DNA from: Roseinatronobacter sp052379845
GTDB taxonomy: Bacteria > Pseudomonadota > Alphaproteobacteria > Rhodobacterales > Rhodobacteraceae
Strand: one strand, 5' to 3'
DNA: 64,000 bases
Assembly (NCBI GenBank): GCA_052379845.1
Contig: JBQTCF010000007.1
Shown: positions 50,103 through 58,896 of the stretch, piece by piece
How the letters are laid out: the number at the start of each line of letters is the position of its first letter
How positions within the stretch are numbered: the stretch's first letter is position 1
Notes under the pieces: generated by a model
What the model was told of the DNA's origin: nothing
What the model saw: the letters and a program-made list of their open reading frames with translations, nothing else
The model's database searches: none
Program-made: the position numbers and the translations under genes

Positions 50103-51243
50103 TACGCTTTGCCCCGTTGCCCTGACCCGCGACCTGATCCGCTGCCCGTCCATAACGCCGGAAGAAGGCGGGGCGCTGCAACTGCTGCAGTCCGTCCTTG
50201 AGGGGGCAGGGTTCACCTGCATTCGTGTGGACCGCAACGGCACGCCCAACCTGTTTGCACGCTGGGGCGCGCGCGGCCATGCGCGGACATTGGGGTTTAA
50301 TGGCCATACCGATGTGGTGCCGCTGGGCAACCCGGACGACTGGACGCGCGCCCCTTTCGGCGGGGAAATCGACGCAGGCCGTATCTGGGGGCGCGGCGCA
50401 TGTGACATGAAATCGGGCGTTGCGGCGTTTGTTGCGGCGGCGGTGGGTTTCGTGCGCGCCACCCCGCCGGACGGGGCCGTAATCCTGACCATCACCGGCG
50501 ATGAAGAAGGGCCGGGGCGGGATGGCACGCTGGCGCTACTGGACTGGATGGCCCCGCGTGGCGAGGCGATGACTGATTGCATCGTGGGCGAACCCACCTG
50601 CCCGAATACCATGGGCGAGATGATCAAGATCGGGCGGCGGGGATCGTTGAACGCGCATGTGGTGGCGCGCGGGCGGCAGGGGCACGCGGCCTATCCGGAC
50701 CGCGCGGCAAACCCGCTGCCGGTTCTGGTGCGCTATCTGGACCGGCTGGCCCGCCATGAACTGGACCGTGGCACCGACCATTTCGACCCGTCCACATTGG
50801 CGCTGACAGGCATTGACGTGGGAAATCCCGCATCCAATATAATTCCCGCGCAAGGGCGTGCGACGCTGAACATCCGGTTCAATGACCTGCATTCCGGTGC
50901 CAGCCTGTCGGACTGGCTGCGCGATGTCGCGCAAGATGTCAGTGCGGGCACGGATGTGGCGCTGGAATTGACCATCCAGATTTCGGGCGAAAGTTTCCTG
51001 ACACCGCCCGGACCGCTGTCAGAACTGGTGGCAGCTGCGGTCACTGCCGAATGCGGGGTGGTGCCGGTGCTGTCTACGTCCGGGGGCACGTCGGATGCGC
51101 GGTTCATCAAGAACCATTGCCCCGTCGTGGAATTCGGGCTGGTGGGCACATCGATGCATCAGGTGGATGAATACGCCGAAATTGACCAGATACATCAATT
51201 GAAAGCGGTCTATGGCCGTATCTTGCAGGACTATTTCACATGA
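50095..51243 (+). CDS. dapE: Succinyl-diaminopimelate desuccinylase
   Basis: DapE removes succinate from N-succinyl-LL-diaminopimelate in lysine and peptidoglycan precursor synthesis. This M20-family metallopeptidase of 382 residues has the metal ligands FNGHTDVVPLG (His, Asp), WGRGACDMKSGVAAF (Asp) and ITGDEEGPG (Glu pair). CPVVEFGLVGTSMHQVDEYA lies near the end. The ATG at 50095 overlaps the upstream small gene by 8 bp; in-frame ATGs at 50083 and 50089 are alternatives. The GNAT gene follows with an ATGA overlap. Confidence 0.94.
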   Translation: MTDTLCPVALTRDLIRCPSITPEEGGALQLLQSVLEGAGFTCIRVDRNGTPNLFARWGARGHARTLGFNGHTDVVPLGNPDDWTRAPFGGEIDAGRIWGRGACDMKSGVAAFVAAAVGFVRATPPDGAVILTITGDEEGPGRDGTLALLDWMAPRGEAMTDCIVGEPTCPNTMGEMIKIGRRGSLNAHVVARGRQGHAAYPDRAANPLPVLVRYLDRLARHELDRGTDHFDPSTLALTGIDVGNPASNIIPAQGRATLNIRFNDLHSGASLSDWLRDVAQDVSAGTDVALELTIQISGESFLTPPGPLSELVAAAVTAECGVVPVLSTSGGTSDARFIKNHCPVVEFGLVGTSMHQVDEYAEIDQIHQLKAVYGRILQDYFT

Positions 51244-51662
51244 CCCTGTCCATTGCCCTGACAGAAGATATTGCCGCCTGTCATGCGTTGCGCCGTGCTG
51301 TGTTCATTGAGGAACAGGGCGTTAGCGTGATTGAAGAAGTGGACGGGCGCGACAGGGACGCGCTGCATCTGCTGGCGCGCAAGGACGGACGCGCGGTTGG
51401 CTGTGCGCGCCTGCTGGTGGCGGGGGGCACTGGCAAGATCGGGCGGGTTTGCGTGCTGGCGGACCTGCGCGGGCAGGGGATTGGCATTGCGCTGATCGAC
51501 GCCGCGCTGGAGTGCCTGCGCCAGATTGACGGGGTCACACAGGCCAGACTGGGCGCACAGACACATGCGATCGGGTTTTATGAACGGCTGGGGTTTGTTG
51601 CCACGGGGCCGGAATATCTGGATGCGGGTATCGCGCATCGTGATATGCTTCGCCCGCTATAG
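51240..51662 (+). CDS. GNAT family N-acetyltransferase
   Basis: This 140-residue acetyltransferase resembles the ElaA/YjcF group: RRAVFIEEQGVSVIEEVDGRD near the start, the acetyl-CoA loop VCVLADLRGQGIGIALIDAAL, and AQTHAIGFYERLGFVATGPEYLDAGIAHRDM at the end. The substrate is unknown. It is translationally coupled to dapE (ATGA overlap), although a role in lysine metabolism would be speculation. Confidence 0.87.
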   Translation: MTLSIALTEDIAACHALRRAVFIEEQGVSVIEEVDGRDRDALHLLARKDGRAVGCARLLVAGGTGKIGRVCVLADLRGQGIGIALIDAALECLRQIDGVTQARLGAQTHAIGFYERLGFVATGPEYLDAGIAHRDMLRPL

Positions 51663-51729
51663 GGCGAATGCGCCGTGACGGCACGCAGGACGCATGTTAA
51701 GGGTCGCGCATGATATGTGTTTTCCCATC

Positions 51730-51813
51730 GCTTGGCCCGCGCCCGTTCCGCCCCGCCCACCCACCCTCGGCAGGGGCGTTGCCCCTGCCTTGCGAAACGC
51801 GCGCGGGCCAAGC
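51730..51813 (+). promoter_or_regulatory. Structured leader before rnr
   Basis: A perfect 13-bp pair, GCTTGGCCCGCGC at 51730-51742 and its complement at 51801-51813, encloses a perfect 9-bp hairpin, GGCAGGGGC at 51769-51777 with GCCCCTGCC at 51781-51789. The outer stem closes 18 nt before the rnr start codon. It may affect expression of rnr; a terminator role is unlikely because no T-run follows. Confidence 0.5.
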
Positions 51814-51831
51814 TGAATACAGGGGTGTTGC

Positions 51832-54081
51832 ATGAAACAATTGCCAAGTCTGGATCAGTTGCGCGCCTGGATTGCGGAAAACCCCGCTGCCAGCAAGCGC
51901 GATATTGCCAAGGCCTTCGGGATCAAGGGCGGGGCAAAGATTGACCTGAAAGCGCTGCTGCGCGAGTTGGAAGGCGAAGGTATTCTGCCGCGACGGCGGG
52001 CGTCGGGCGGCAGCGGGGCCTTGCCCCCTGTGACGGTGCTGGAAATTCTGGCCCCCGATGCGCAAGGTGATCTGTTCGCGCGCGCCGTGGAATGGCGCAG
52101 CGAAGGACCTGCGCCGCGTATCCTGTTTCTGACGCGCAGTGATGACCCCGCCTTGGGTGAAGGGGACCGCGTTCTGGCCCGCATTGAGGCGATTCGCGGC
52201 CCTGATTACGATTACCAGGCCCGGCTGATGCGCAAGATCGGCACGAACCCTGCGCGCATTCTGGGTGTCTTTCGTAAATCGGCCGAAGGTGGCCGGGTTG
52301 TGCCCATCGACAAGGGCGCAGACCGGGACTGGCGCGTGTCTGCATCAGACAGTGCGGACGCGCAGGATGGCGAGTTGGTCCATGCCGAACCGCTGGGAAA
52401 GGGCCGCTTTGGCCCGCCGGCTGCGCGCATCATCGCGCGCCTTGGCGACCCCACTGCCCCGAAGGCCGTGTCGCTGATTGCCATTCATCAGCATGGTATC
52501 CGCGATGCGTTTCCCGATGTGGTGATTGCCGAAGCGGACCGCGCCGTTCCCCTGACGCTGGCAGGGCGGCGCGATCTGCGCGATCTGGAGTTGCTGACCA
52601 TCGACCCATGGGATGCGCGCGACCATGATGATGCGATCATGGCCAGCGCGGACCCTGACCCTGAAAACGCGGGCGGTTTCATTCTGTGGGTGGCAATTGC
52701 GGATGTCGCGGCCTATGTGCGCCCCGGGTCCGAGCTGGATTTTGAGGCGCGCAGGCGCGGCAATTCCACCTATTTTCCCGACCGTGTTGTGCCGATGCTG
52801 CCTGATATTTTGTCAGGTGATCTGTGTTCGTTGCACGAAGGGGTGGACCGGCCCTGCATTGCATTGCGCATGGTGATTGATGCGCAGGGCACCAAGCTGA
52901 CGCATGATTTTCACCGCGCGATGATGCGTTCGCGCGCGTCGCTGACCTATGAGCAGGCACAGGCGGCAGATGAAGGGCAGCTGGATGACGCGACCGCGCC
53001 GCTGGCGGACGGCTTGCGCGACCTGTTCGGGGCTTACCGCGCGCTGCGCCGCGCGCGCGACCGGCGCCACCCGCTGGATATTGACCTGCCCGAACGCCAG
53101 ATCATCCTGTCCGATGAAGGGCGCGTGACGTCGGTTGCGTTCAAGGAACGGTTTGACGCGCATCGGCTGGTTGAGGATTTCATGGTCCTTGCCAATGTTG
53201 CCGCTGCCGAAACCCTGCGCGAAAAAGGCTCGGCGCTGCTGTATCGTGTGCATGAAGAACCCAGCCCCGAAAAAATGGAATCGCTGCGCGAACTGGCGCG
53301 TGAATCCGGCTTTTCCCTTGCCAAGGGACAGGTGCTGAAAACGCGCCATTTCAACCAGCTGCTGGCACAGGCCGAAGGCACGGAATTTGACGAACTGATC
53401 AATATGGCCACCCTGCGGTCCATGACGCAGGCCTATTACAATGCACAGAATTTCGGTCATTTCGGGCTGGCCTTGCGGGAGTATGCGCATTTCACATCGC
53501 CCATCCGGCGCTATGCAGACCTGATTGTGCACCGCGCGCTGATTGCGGCGCATCACTGGGGAGATGACGGGCTGACGAAATGGGATGTCGACCATCTGGA
53601 TGAAACCGCCAAATCCATATCCGAGGCCGAGCGCCGGTCCATGGCCGCAGAACGTGACACCGCAGACCGCTATCTGGCAGCGTTCCTGGCCGAACGGGTC
53701 GGTGCGGAATTTACCGGGCGCGTTTCGGGCGTGGCGCGGTTTGGGGTGTTTGTGAAGCTGGATGAAACGGGCGCGGATGGTTTGGTGCCCATTCGTGCCA
53801 TTGGGGATGAATATTTCCGCCATGACCCTGACGCACAAGTGCTGGAAGGGGAACGCACGGGGTTTCGCATTGGCCTTGGCCAGCGTGTCAAGGTCAAGCT
53901 GGCAGAAGCCGAACCCGTGACCGGCGGCTTGGCGCTGGAATTGCTGGAGGTGGAGGGCGAAGCACCACCCCGCAGCCCGCGCGGCAGGCATGGGCGCGGG
54001 CGCCCGGTCCGGCGGGCCGTGGGCAAACGCAAAACCGGCGAGGCGAAAGCCCGCAAGAAGGTCAAACGCAAGGGCGGCTGA
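51832..54081 (+). CDS. rnr: Ribonuclease R
   Basis: This is a processive 3'-5' exoribonuclease able to degrade structured RNA. The 749-residue protein has an N-terminal winged-helix (KRDIAKAFGIKGGAKIDLKALLRELEGEGIL) and cold-shock-like domains. The RNB catalytic domain has TIDPWDARDHDDA carrying the metal-binding aspartates, and the YAHFTSPIRRYADLIVHR signature. An S1 domain (FTGRVSGVARFGVFVKLDETGADGLV) and a lysine/arginine-rich tail follow. The domain order separates it from RNase II. A structured leader lies just upstream. Confidence 0.95.
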   Translation: MKQLPSLDQLRAWIAENPAASKRDIAKAFGIKGGAKIDLKALLRELEGEGILPRRRASGGSGALPPVTVLEILAPDAQGDLFARAVEWRSEGPAPRILFLTRSDDPALGEGDRVLARIEAIRGPDYDYQARLMRKIGTNPARILGVFRKSAEGGRVVPIDKGADRDWRVSASDSADAQDGELVHAEPLGKGRFGPPAARIIARLGDPTAPKAVSLIAIHQHGIRDAFPDVVIAEADRAVPLTLAGRRDLRDLELLTIDPWDARDHDDAIMASADPDPENAGGFILWVAIADVAAYVRPGSELDFEARRRGNSTYFPDRVVPMLPDILSGDLCSLHEGVDRPCIALRMVIDAQGTKLTHDFHRAMMRSRASLTYEQAQAADEGQLDDATAPLADGLRDLFGAYRALRRARDRRHPLDIDLPERQIILSDEGRVTSVAFKERFDAHRLVEDFMVLANVAAAETLREKGSALLYRVHEEPSPEKMESLRELARESGFSLAKGQVLKTRHFNQLLAQAEGTEFDELINMATLRSMTQAYYNAQNFGHFGLALREYAHFTSPIRRYADLIVHRALIAAHHWGDDGLTKWDVDHLDETAKSISEAERRSMAAERDTADRYLAAFLAERVGAEFTGRVSGVARFGVFVKLDETGADGLVPIRAIGDEYFRHDPDAQVLEGERTGFRIGLGQRVKVKLAEAEPVTGGLALELLEVEGEAPPRSPRGRHGRGRPVRRAVGKRKTGEAKARKKVKRKGG

Positions 54082-54214
54082 CATGTTCGGGCCTGTTCCG
54101 CCCGCAGGTTGCGACATGAACCGCGCTGGTTTGCGTATCATCTGAAACGGGTCTTTGCGCGCGGCACAGTGTGGGATATGTCGGGGAAAACAGGCGGCAG
54201 AAGGAAGCTCGGAC

Positions 54215-54637
54215 ATGACACTGACATTGGATCAAGCGCGCATCATTATTGCAAACACCCGGCAAAAAGGGCGCGAACTGGGGCTGAAGCCCCTGTCTGT
54301 TGTGGTGCTGGACAGTGGCGGCCATGTTCTGGCCTTTGAACGCGAAGATGGCGCGGCACCGGGAAGGTTCGCCATTGCACAGGGCAAGGCTTATGGCGCG
54401 GTCATGCTGGGCATGGCGGGGCGGGCGCAAATGGCGCGTGCCGAAGCGCAGGCTTATTTCATGGCGGCGGTGAATGGGGTGTATGGCGGGCAGGTGGTGC
54501 CTGTTCCCGGCGGTGTGCTGTTGCGCAAGGGCGGTGTTGTGGTCGGTGCCATTGGCGTGACGGGCGACACGTCGGACAATGACGCAGAGGCGGCGCTTGC
54601 AGGGGCCACAGCGGCCGGGCTGGATGGCGAAGCCTGA
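54215..54637 (+). CDS. GlcG/HbpS family protein
   Basis: This 140-residue protein of the GlcG/HbpS (DUF336) family begins MTLTLDQARIIIANTRQKGRELGLKPLSVVVLDSGGHVLAFEREDGA. YGGQVVPVPGGVLLRKGGVVVGAIGVTGDTSDND is the other conserved block. Streptomyces HbpS binds heme; GlcG proteins occur in glycolate or diol operons with unclear roles. There is no signal peptide. The ATG at 54215 follows AAGGAAG. It stands alone, converging on the chemoreceptor gene. Confidence 0.85.
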   Translation: MTLTLDQARIIIANTRQKGRELGLKPLSVVVLDSGGHVLAFEREDGAAPGRFAIAQGKAYGAVMLGMAGRAQMARAEAQAYFMAAVNGVYGGQVVPVPGGVLLRKGGVVVGAIGVTGDTSDNDAEAALAGATAAGLDGEA

Positions 54638-54682
54638 AAAGGGCGGGCGCCAGCGCTGCGTGCTTGTGGCGTCGTGCGGGTG

Positions 54683-56095
54683 TCAGTGCATCTCGCCCTG
54701 ATATTCATACGCCAGACGCAAGCCGCCCCAATGCGCGCCGTTCACCATGATCGGGGCTGAAATGTCCTTCATCATCTTGTAGTCGCCACCGCCCATGTCG
54801 CGGCGGTAGATTTGTAACAGGAACGGTTTGGTATTCTGCCCGGCCCCCAAGCCGACGCGATCATTGAAGATGCGCCTGTTGCGTGCATTCGCGGCGTTCC
54901 AATCCGCATCGCCTGTCTGGCGTTTGGAAAATTTGCGGTTATGGGTGGGCAGGTACCCGTTGCGGTCCACTGCGGCGCAGAACGTGATTTTGGGGTTTGC
55001 TTGCAGCACCGCTTCCTGAAATGCGGGGAATAGGCGGTCTGTCAGCTCCGTAAACGGGGCAAGGTGTTGTTGGGGGTTGGTGCCGGGGATGGGCTGATAG
55101 GTGAAATCCATCAGTTGTGCCATGCTTATATCCCCACGTGCCACGGCCTGTTCCAGTGCTGCGGCCATGTCCGTGGCTGTGGTCTGCACCAAGTCAATCA
55201 TGCCCGCGTCGTCTGATGCGCCGCCAAGTTCGACAGTTTTCTGCACCATCGATTCACTGATATCGACGACTGTATCGAGTTGCGCGCGCGCGTCATGCAA
55301 ATGCGCGGCGGTTTCTGAAATACCGTTTTTCACCTTGGCGAAAACTGGCATGAAGCTGCTGTTGGCGGCATCGACATCGGCGGCCTTGGTCAGGATTTCA
55401 GTGACAGAGGCTTCGCTTTGAGCGACTTTTTCGATAATCTGGCCCAAGGCGTCTTCAATGTCGCTGCTGTCCTTCAGGGTCTGGCTGGCATCCTTGGCAA
55501 TACCGCCCGAATCCTTCTGAAGTTTTGAGATGCTACCTGTCAATTCCTCGATGGACAAGGTAATGCCTTGGGTTGTTTCGGCCGTCTGGTGCGACAGGCG
55601 GTCAATTTCCTGTGCGACAACCGCGAAACCACGGCCCGCGTCGCCAGACCGGGCCGCTTCTATCCGGGCATTGATGGACAGCATATTGACCTGTTGGGCT
55701 ATGTCCTTGATGGCATTGGCGCGATTGGACATTTCACCCAAGGTGCGGGTGATGGTGGCCATGGTTGCGTCAAGGGTCTGGACCCATTCCGCGACAGTCT
55801 GGCTTTTTTCAAGGGTCGCGCGAATGCACGCGGCGGAATGTCCGACTGTTTCCAGCGTGTCGGTTACTGTCGTGCCAACATGTTCCGCGGCAGTTCGGAC
55901 CGATGTGTTCGCCCTTGAAATATGCTGTGCGGCTGTCTGGGCATCATTCACAAGCGTGACCTGAGAGTGCATGACAGTATCGAGCATATCCACACAGGCA
56001 TGGATCAAAACGACATTATGCCCCAGCTCCACAGATTGGCGCGCCAACAGGTCCAGTTCGAACTGGGAGCTTGAAATTGAGGAAGGTTGAAACAT
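54683..56095 (-). CDS. Cytoplasmic methyl-accepting chemotaxis protein
   Basis: This 470-residue chemoreceptor has no membrane helix. The signalling domain is N-terminal (about residues 50-260), with a hairpin tip of the form RANAIKDIAQQVNMLSINARIEAARSGDAGRGFAVVAQEIDRLS. The C-terminal 170 residues are a separate domain containing AVDRNGYLPTHNRKFS, RRIFNDR and YRRDMGGGDYKMMKDISAPI, followed by HWGGLRLAY. That C-terminal block is known from other soluble proteobacterial receptors and probably senses an internal signal, which is unknown. No che or flagellar genes are in the window. Confidence 0.88.
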   Translation of the reverse strand: MFQPSSISSSQFELDLLARQSVELGHNVVLIHACVDMLDTVMHSQVTLVNDAQTAAQHISRANTSVRTAAEHVGTTVTDTLETVGHSAACIRATLEKSQTVAEWVQTLDATMATITRTLGEMSNRANAIKDIAQQVNMLSINARIEAARSGDAGRGFAVVAQEIDRLSHQTAETTQGITLSIEELTGSISKLQKDSGGIAKDASQTLKDSSDIEDALGQIIEKVAQSEASVTEILTKAADVDAANSSFMPVFAKVKNGISETAAHLHDARAQLDTVVDISESMVQKTVELGGASDDAGMIDLVQTTATDMAAALEQAVARGDISMAQLMDFTYQPIPGTNPQQHLAPFTELTDRLFPAFQEAVLQANPKITFCAAVDRNGYLPTHNRKFSKRQTGDADWNAANARNRRIFNDRVGLGAGQNTKPFLLQIYRRDMGGGDYKMMKDISAPIMVNGAHWGGLRLAYEYQGEMH

Positions 56096-56188
56096 GTGCG
56101 CGCGTGCCCCGGAAAAAGACGACCTGACACAGCTTCTACGCCAAAGATTAAATTTCCGTTTCCCATACGGGAAAAACGCGTGGTCCCT

Positions 56189-57277
56189 TCAGCCCAACGG
56201 CACCACGCAGTCGCAAATCCGCAACCGCACCTTCGCGCCGATATCAATACTTGCGCCTGCGCCCGAAATCACCAGCATGCAGCGCTCCCCGTCCTGAACC
56301 CAGAACAACTGGTCATGGCCGCGGAATTCGCGCCCCACTACGGATGCCGTGCCGTCAGGGTCGGGTTCCAGCATGATCTGTTCAGGGCGCACCGACAGCG
56401 ACACTGCCCCGTTTGCCGCCCGGCTTAGGGGCAGGCTGCCGAATTCGGTCTGCACTTCCATCCCTGACGCCGTGCCAGTCAAAATGTTGGACCTTCCAAG
56501 GAAGGACGCCACAAAGGCCGAAACGGGATTGCGATAAATCTCATCAGGGGTGCCGATCTGGACAACGCGCCCGGCTTCCATAACGGCAATCCGGTCGGCC
56601 ACGGCCATGGCTTCTTCCTGATCATGGGTGACCAGAATAGCCGCAGATCCGGCTGCTTTCAGCAGTTTGCGCACTTCCTGGCGGGTTTCCACGCGCATGG
56701 CGGCGTCAAGGTTCGAAAACGGCTCGTCCATCAGCACCAGCGGCGGGGCCACCGCAAGGGTGCGCGCCAGCGCCACGCGCTGTTGCTGACCGCCCGACAA
56801 TTCATGCGGTTTGCGCCCCTCCAGCCCCGAAAGACCGACAAGTGCCAGCATTTCCTGGGCGCGGTCCTGCGCGGCCTTGCGGGGCAGTTTGCGCAGGCCG
56901 AACTTCACATTGTCCAACACACTCAGATGCGGAAACAACGCATAATCCTGAAACACGAACCCGATTCCGCGCGCTTCAGGGGGCAGTCTGGTTATATCCT
57001 GCCCGCGCAGGCTGACGGTCCCGGTATCTGGCGCTTCAAACCCGCCGATCATACGCAAGGTTGTGGTTTTTCCGCAGCCCGACGGACCAAGCAGGGCCAG
57101 CATTTCCCCTTCGCCCAGATCAAAGCTGACGCGTTCAACCGCTGGCGCATCCCCATAGGGAAAATGCTTGCGCAGGCGCGATACCGTCAACAGAATTTTC
57201 TGGGGCTTTGGCCGGAATCCCGATGGCGTTGCCTCGGCGGGCATTTTGAAACTCAGGCTTTTGGGCAGGGTGGTCAT
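56189..57277 (-). CDS. fbpC: Iron(III) ABC transporter ATP-binding protein
   Basis: This ATPase subunit of an FbpABC-type ferric iron importer has 362 residues. About 30 residues precede the core. Walker A is GPSGCGKTTTLRM, the Q-loop VFQDYALFPHLSV, the signature ELSGGQQQRVALAR, Walker B PLVLMDEPFSNLD and the switch VTHDQEEAM. A C-terminal TOBE-type regulatory domain follows. It comes 20 bp after fbpB as the last gene of the operon. Spermidine/putrescine ATPases are similar, but the partner genes favour iron. Confidence 0.9.
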   Translation of the reverse strand: MTTLPKSLSFKMPAEATPSGFRPKPQKILLTVSRLRKHFPYGDAPAVERVSFDLGEGEMLALLGPSGCGKTTTLRMIGGFEAPDTGTVSLRGQDITRLPPEARGIGFVFQDYALFPHLSVLDNVKFGLRKLPRKAAQDRAQEMLALVGLSGLEGRKPHELSGGQQQRVALARTLAVAPPLVLMDEPFSNLDAAMRVETRQEVRKLLKAAGSAAILVTHDQEEAMAVADRIAVMEAGRVVQIGTPDEIYRNPVSAFVASFLGRSNILTGTASGMEVQTEFGSLPLSRAANGAVSLSVRPEQIMLEPDPDGTASVVGREFRGHDQLFWVQDGERCMLVISGAGASIDIGAKVRLRICDCVVPLG

Positions 57278-57297
57278 GACATGCGTTTCCTTGGCCG

Positions 57298-58896
57298 TTA
57301 TCCGGCCTTCTTGTCATGGCGCAAAACGAAGCCCACGAAAAGGGCTGAAAAGGCCATGATTGCGGCGGCATAGGGGGCGGCCTCCATCAGCATGCCTTCG
57401 GATGTGCGCGAAAACATGGTGATCGACAAGGGCCGGAAACCCGTAGGCGCCAGCAAGAAGGCGATGGGCAGTTCCTTCATGGCGATGACAAAAACCAGCA
57501 CCATGCCCGCCACCACACCGGGGCGGATTGTGGGCAGTGTGACGCGCGCGAACACCATAAACGGGCCGTGCCCCAGCGCGCGGGCCGCTTCCTCGATGGA
57601 GGGGCGGGCCTGATACAGCGCGGACCGGATGGGACCCAGCGCAAGCGCAAGAAAACTAAGCGCATAGACCGAGATCAGCAGGACTTGGGTCTGATACAGA
57701 AACCGTGCCGCGTTCAGCGAAAAGAACACGAAGGCCAGCGCGAAGGCCAGTGCAGGCACTGCATAGCCCACGAAGGCCATTCTGTTGATGAATGTCGACA
57801 GTGGCGAGGGGTAGCGCACCGCAAGCACCGCCACCGGCAGGGCCATGGCAGCGGCCATCAGCGCCGACGGCACTGCAACGGACAGCGATTGCGAGAATGC
57901 GCGCAACAATGCCGGCATCACGGCAGGCAGATCATCAAGCCGCACCATCCAGAAGCTTAGCACCGCAATGGGCAACCCCACCGAGGCCAGGACCACCAGC
58001 CCGACAAAGCCCCATCCTGTGGCCTGAAGGGCAGGGGGCAGGGCCAGGCGGCGGCGTGCGGTGCCTGCGCCTGACCCGGTGCGCGAATAATGTGCCCCCT
58101 CGCGCAGGCGGCTTTCCCACCACACGACTGACAGCGCGATGGCAATCAGCATCAGCGCCAGCCACGCCGCATAAACGCGGTCAAACATGACCGAGTATTG
58201 AATATAAATGGCGTAACTGAACACCTCATAGCGCATCAGGGCGACCGCGCCAAAATCACCTATCACATACAGTCCCACGACCAGCCAGCCCGCCATAAGC
58301 GCGGGCATCAGATGGGGCAGGGTAACACGAAAAAACACCTCGCGCGGGGTCGCGCCCAGGGCGCGCGCAGCTTCTTCCAGCGACTGGTCCAGCCCGGCAA
58401 ACGCCGCGCGCAGGTTCAGATAGATATAGGGAAAGGTATATAGCGATAACGCGAGCGTTGCGCCCCAAAGCCCCTGCAGGCGCGGAATGGTGACGCCAAA
58501 GACCTGATTCATGAACCCGAAATTGCCCGACAGGCCAATCAACGCATAGGCCATCACATAGCCCGGTGTCGCCAGTGGAATGACTGCCAGAATATTGACC
58601 AGCCTTCGATATTTCAGGTTTGTGCGGCTGACAAGCCATGCCAGGGGCAGCGCAATGAGTGTCGCAAGCGCCAATGTGCAGAACACCAACGCCAGCGTGT
58701 TTCGCAAAAGCTGCAGGGTGCGCGGGCGCGTGAACATGTCGATCACCGTTGACATGTCGGCCTGCGCGGCGCGCATGAACAGCCAGATCAGCGGCAATAC
58801 CATCAGGCCCCCGATCGCAAGACCGAGGGCCGAGAAGATGACCCGCGCCCGTGGCATATGCCACGGGCGGGGCTGTATGGCGGTGCTCAGGCTCAA
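57298..58896 (-). CDS. fbpB: Iron(III) ABC transporter permease (duplicated)
   Basis: This double-length permease of 532 residues contains two fused permease halves, each with about six helices and an EAA loop (SLEEAARALGATPREVFFRVTLP and SIEEAARALGHGPFMVFARVTLP). It therefore forms the whole membrane channel, as in FbpB/SfuB. The start is a TTG at 58896 forming a TTGA overlap with the fbpA stop. The next candidate ATG (58857) lies in the centre of a perfect 24-bp palindrome (58846-58869) and lacks a ribosome-binding site. Confidence 0.9.
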   Translation of the reverse strand: MSLSTAIQPRPWHMPRARVIFSALGLAIGGLMVLPLIWLFMRAAQADMSTVIDMFTRPRTLQLLRNTLALVFCTLALATLIALPLAWLVSRTNLKYRRLVNILAVIPLATPGYVMAYALIGLSGNFGFMNQVFGVTIPRLQGLWGATLALSLYTFPYIYLNLRAAFAGLDQSLEEAARALGATPREVFFRVTLPHLMPALMAGWLVVGLYVIGDFGAVALMRYEVFSYAIYIQYSVMFDRVYAAWLALMLIAIALSVVWWESRLREGAHYSRTGSGAGTARRRLALPPALQATGWGFVGLVVLASVGLPIAVLSFWMVRLDDLPAVMPALLRAFSQSLSVAVPSALMAAAMALPVAVLAVRYPSPLSTFINRMAFVGYAVPALAFALAFVFFSLNAARFLYQTQVLLISVYALSFLALALGPIRSALYQARPSIEEAARALGHGPFMVFARVTLPTIRPGVVAGMVLVFVIAMKELPIAFLLAPTGFRPLSITMFSRTSEGMLMEAAPYAAAIMAFSALFVGFVLRHDKKAG

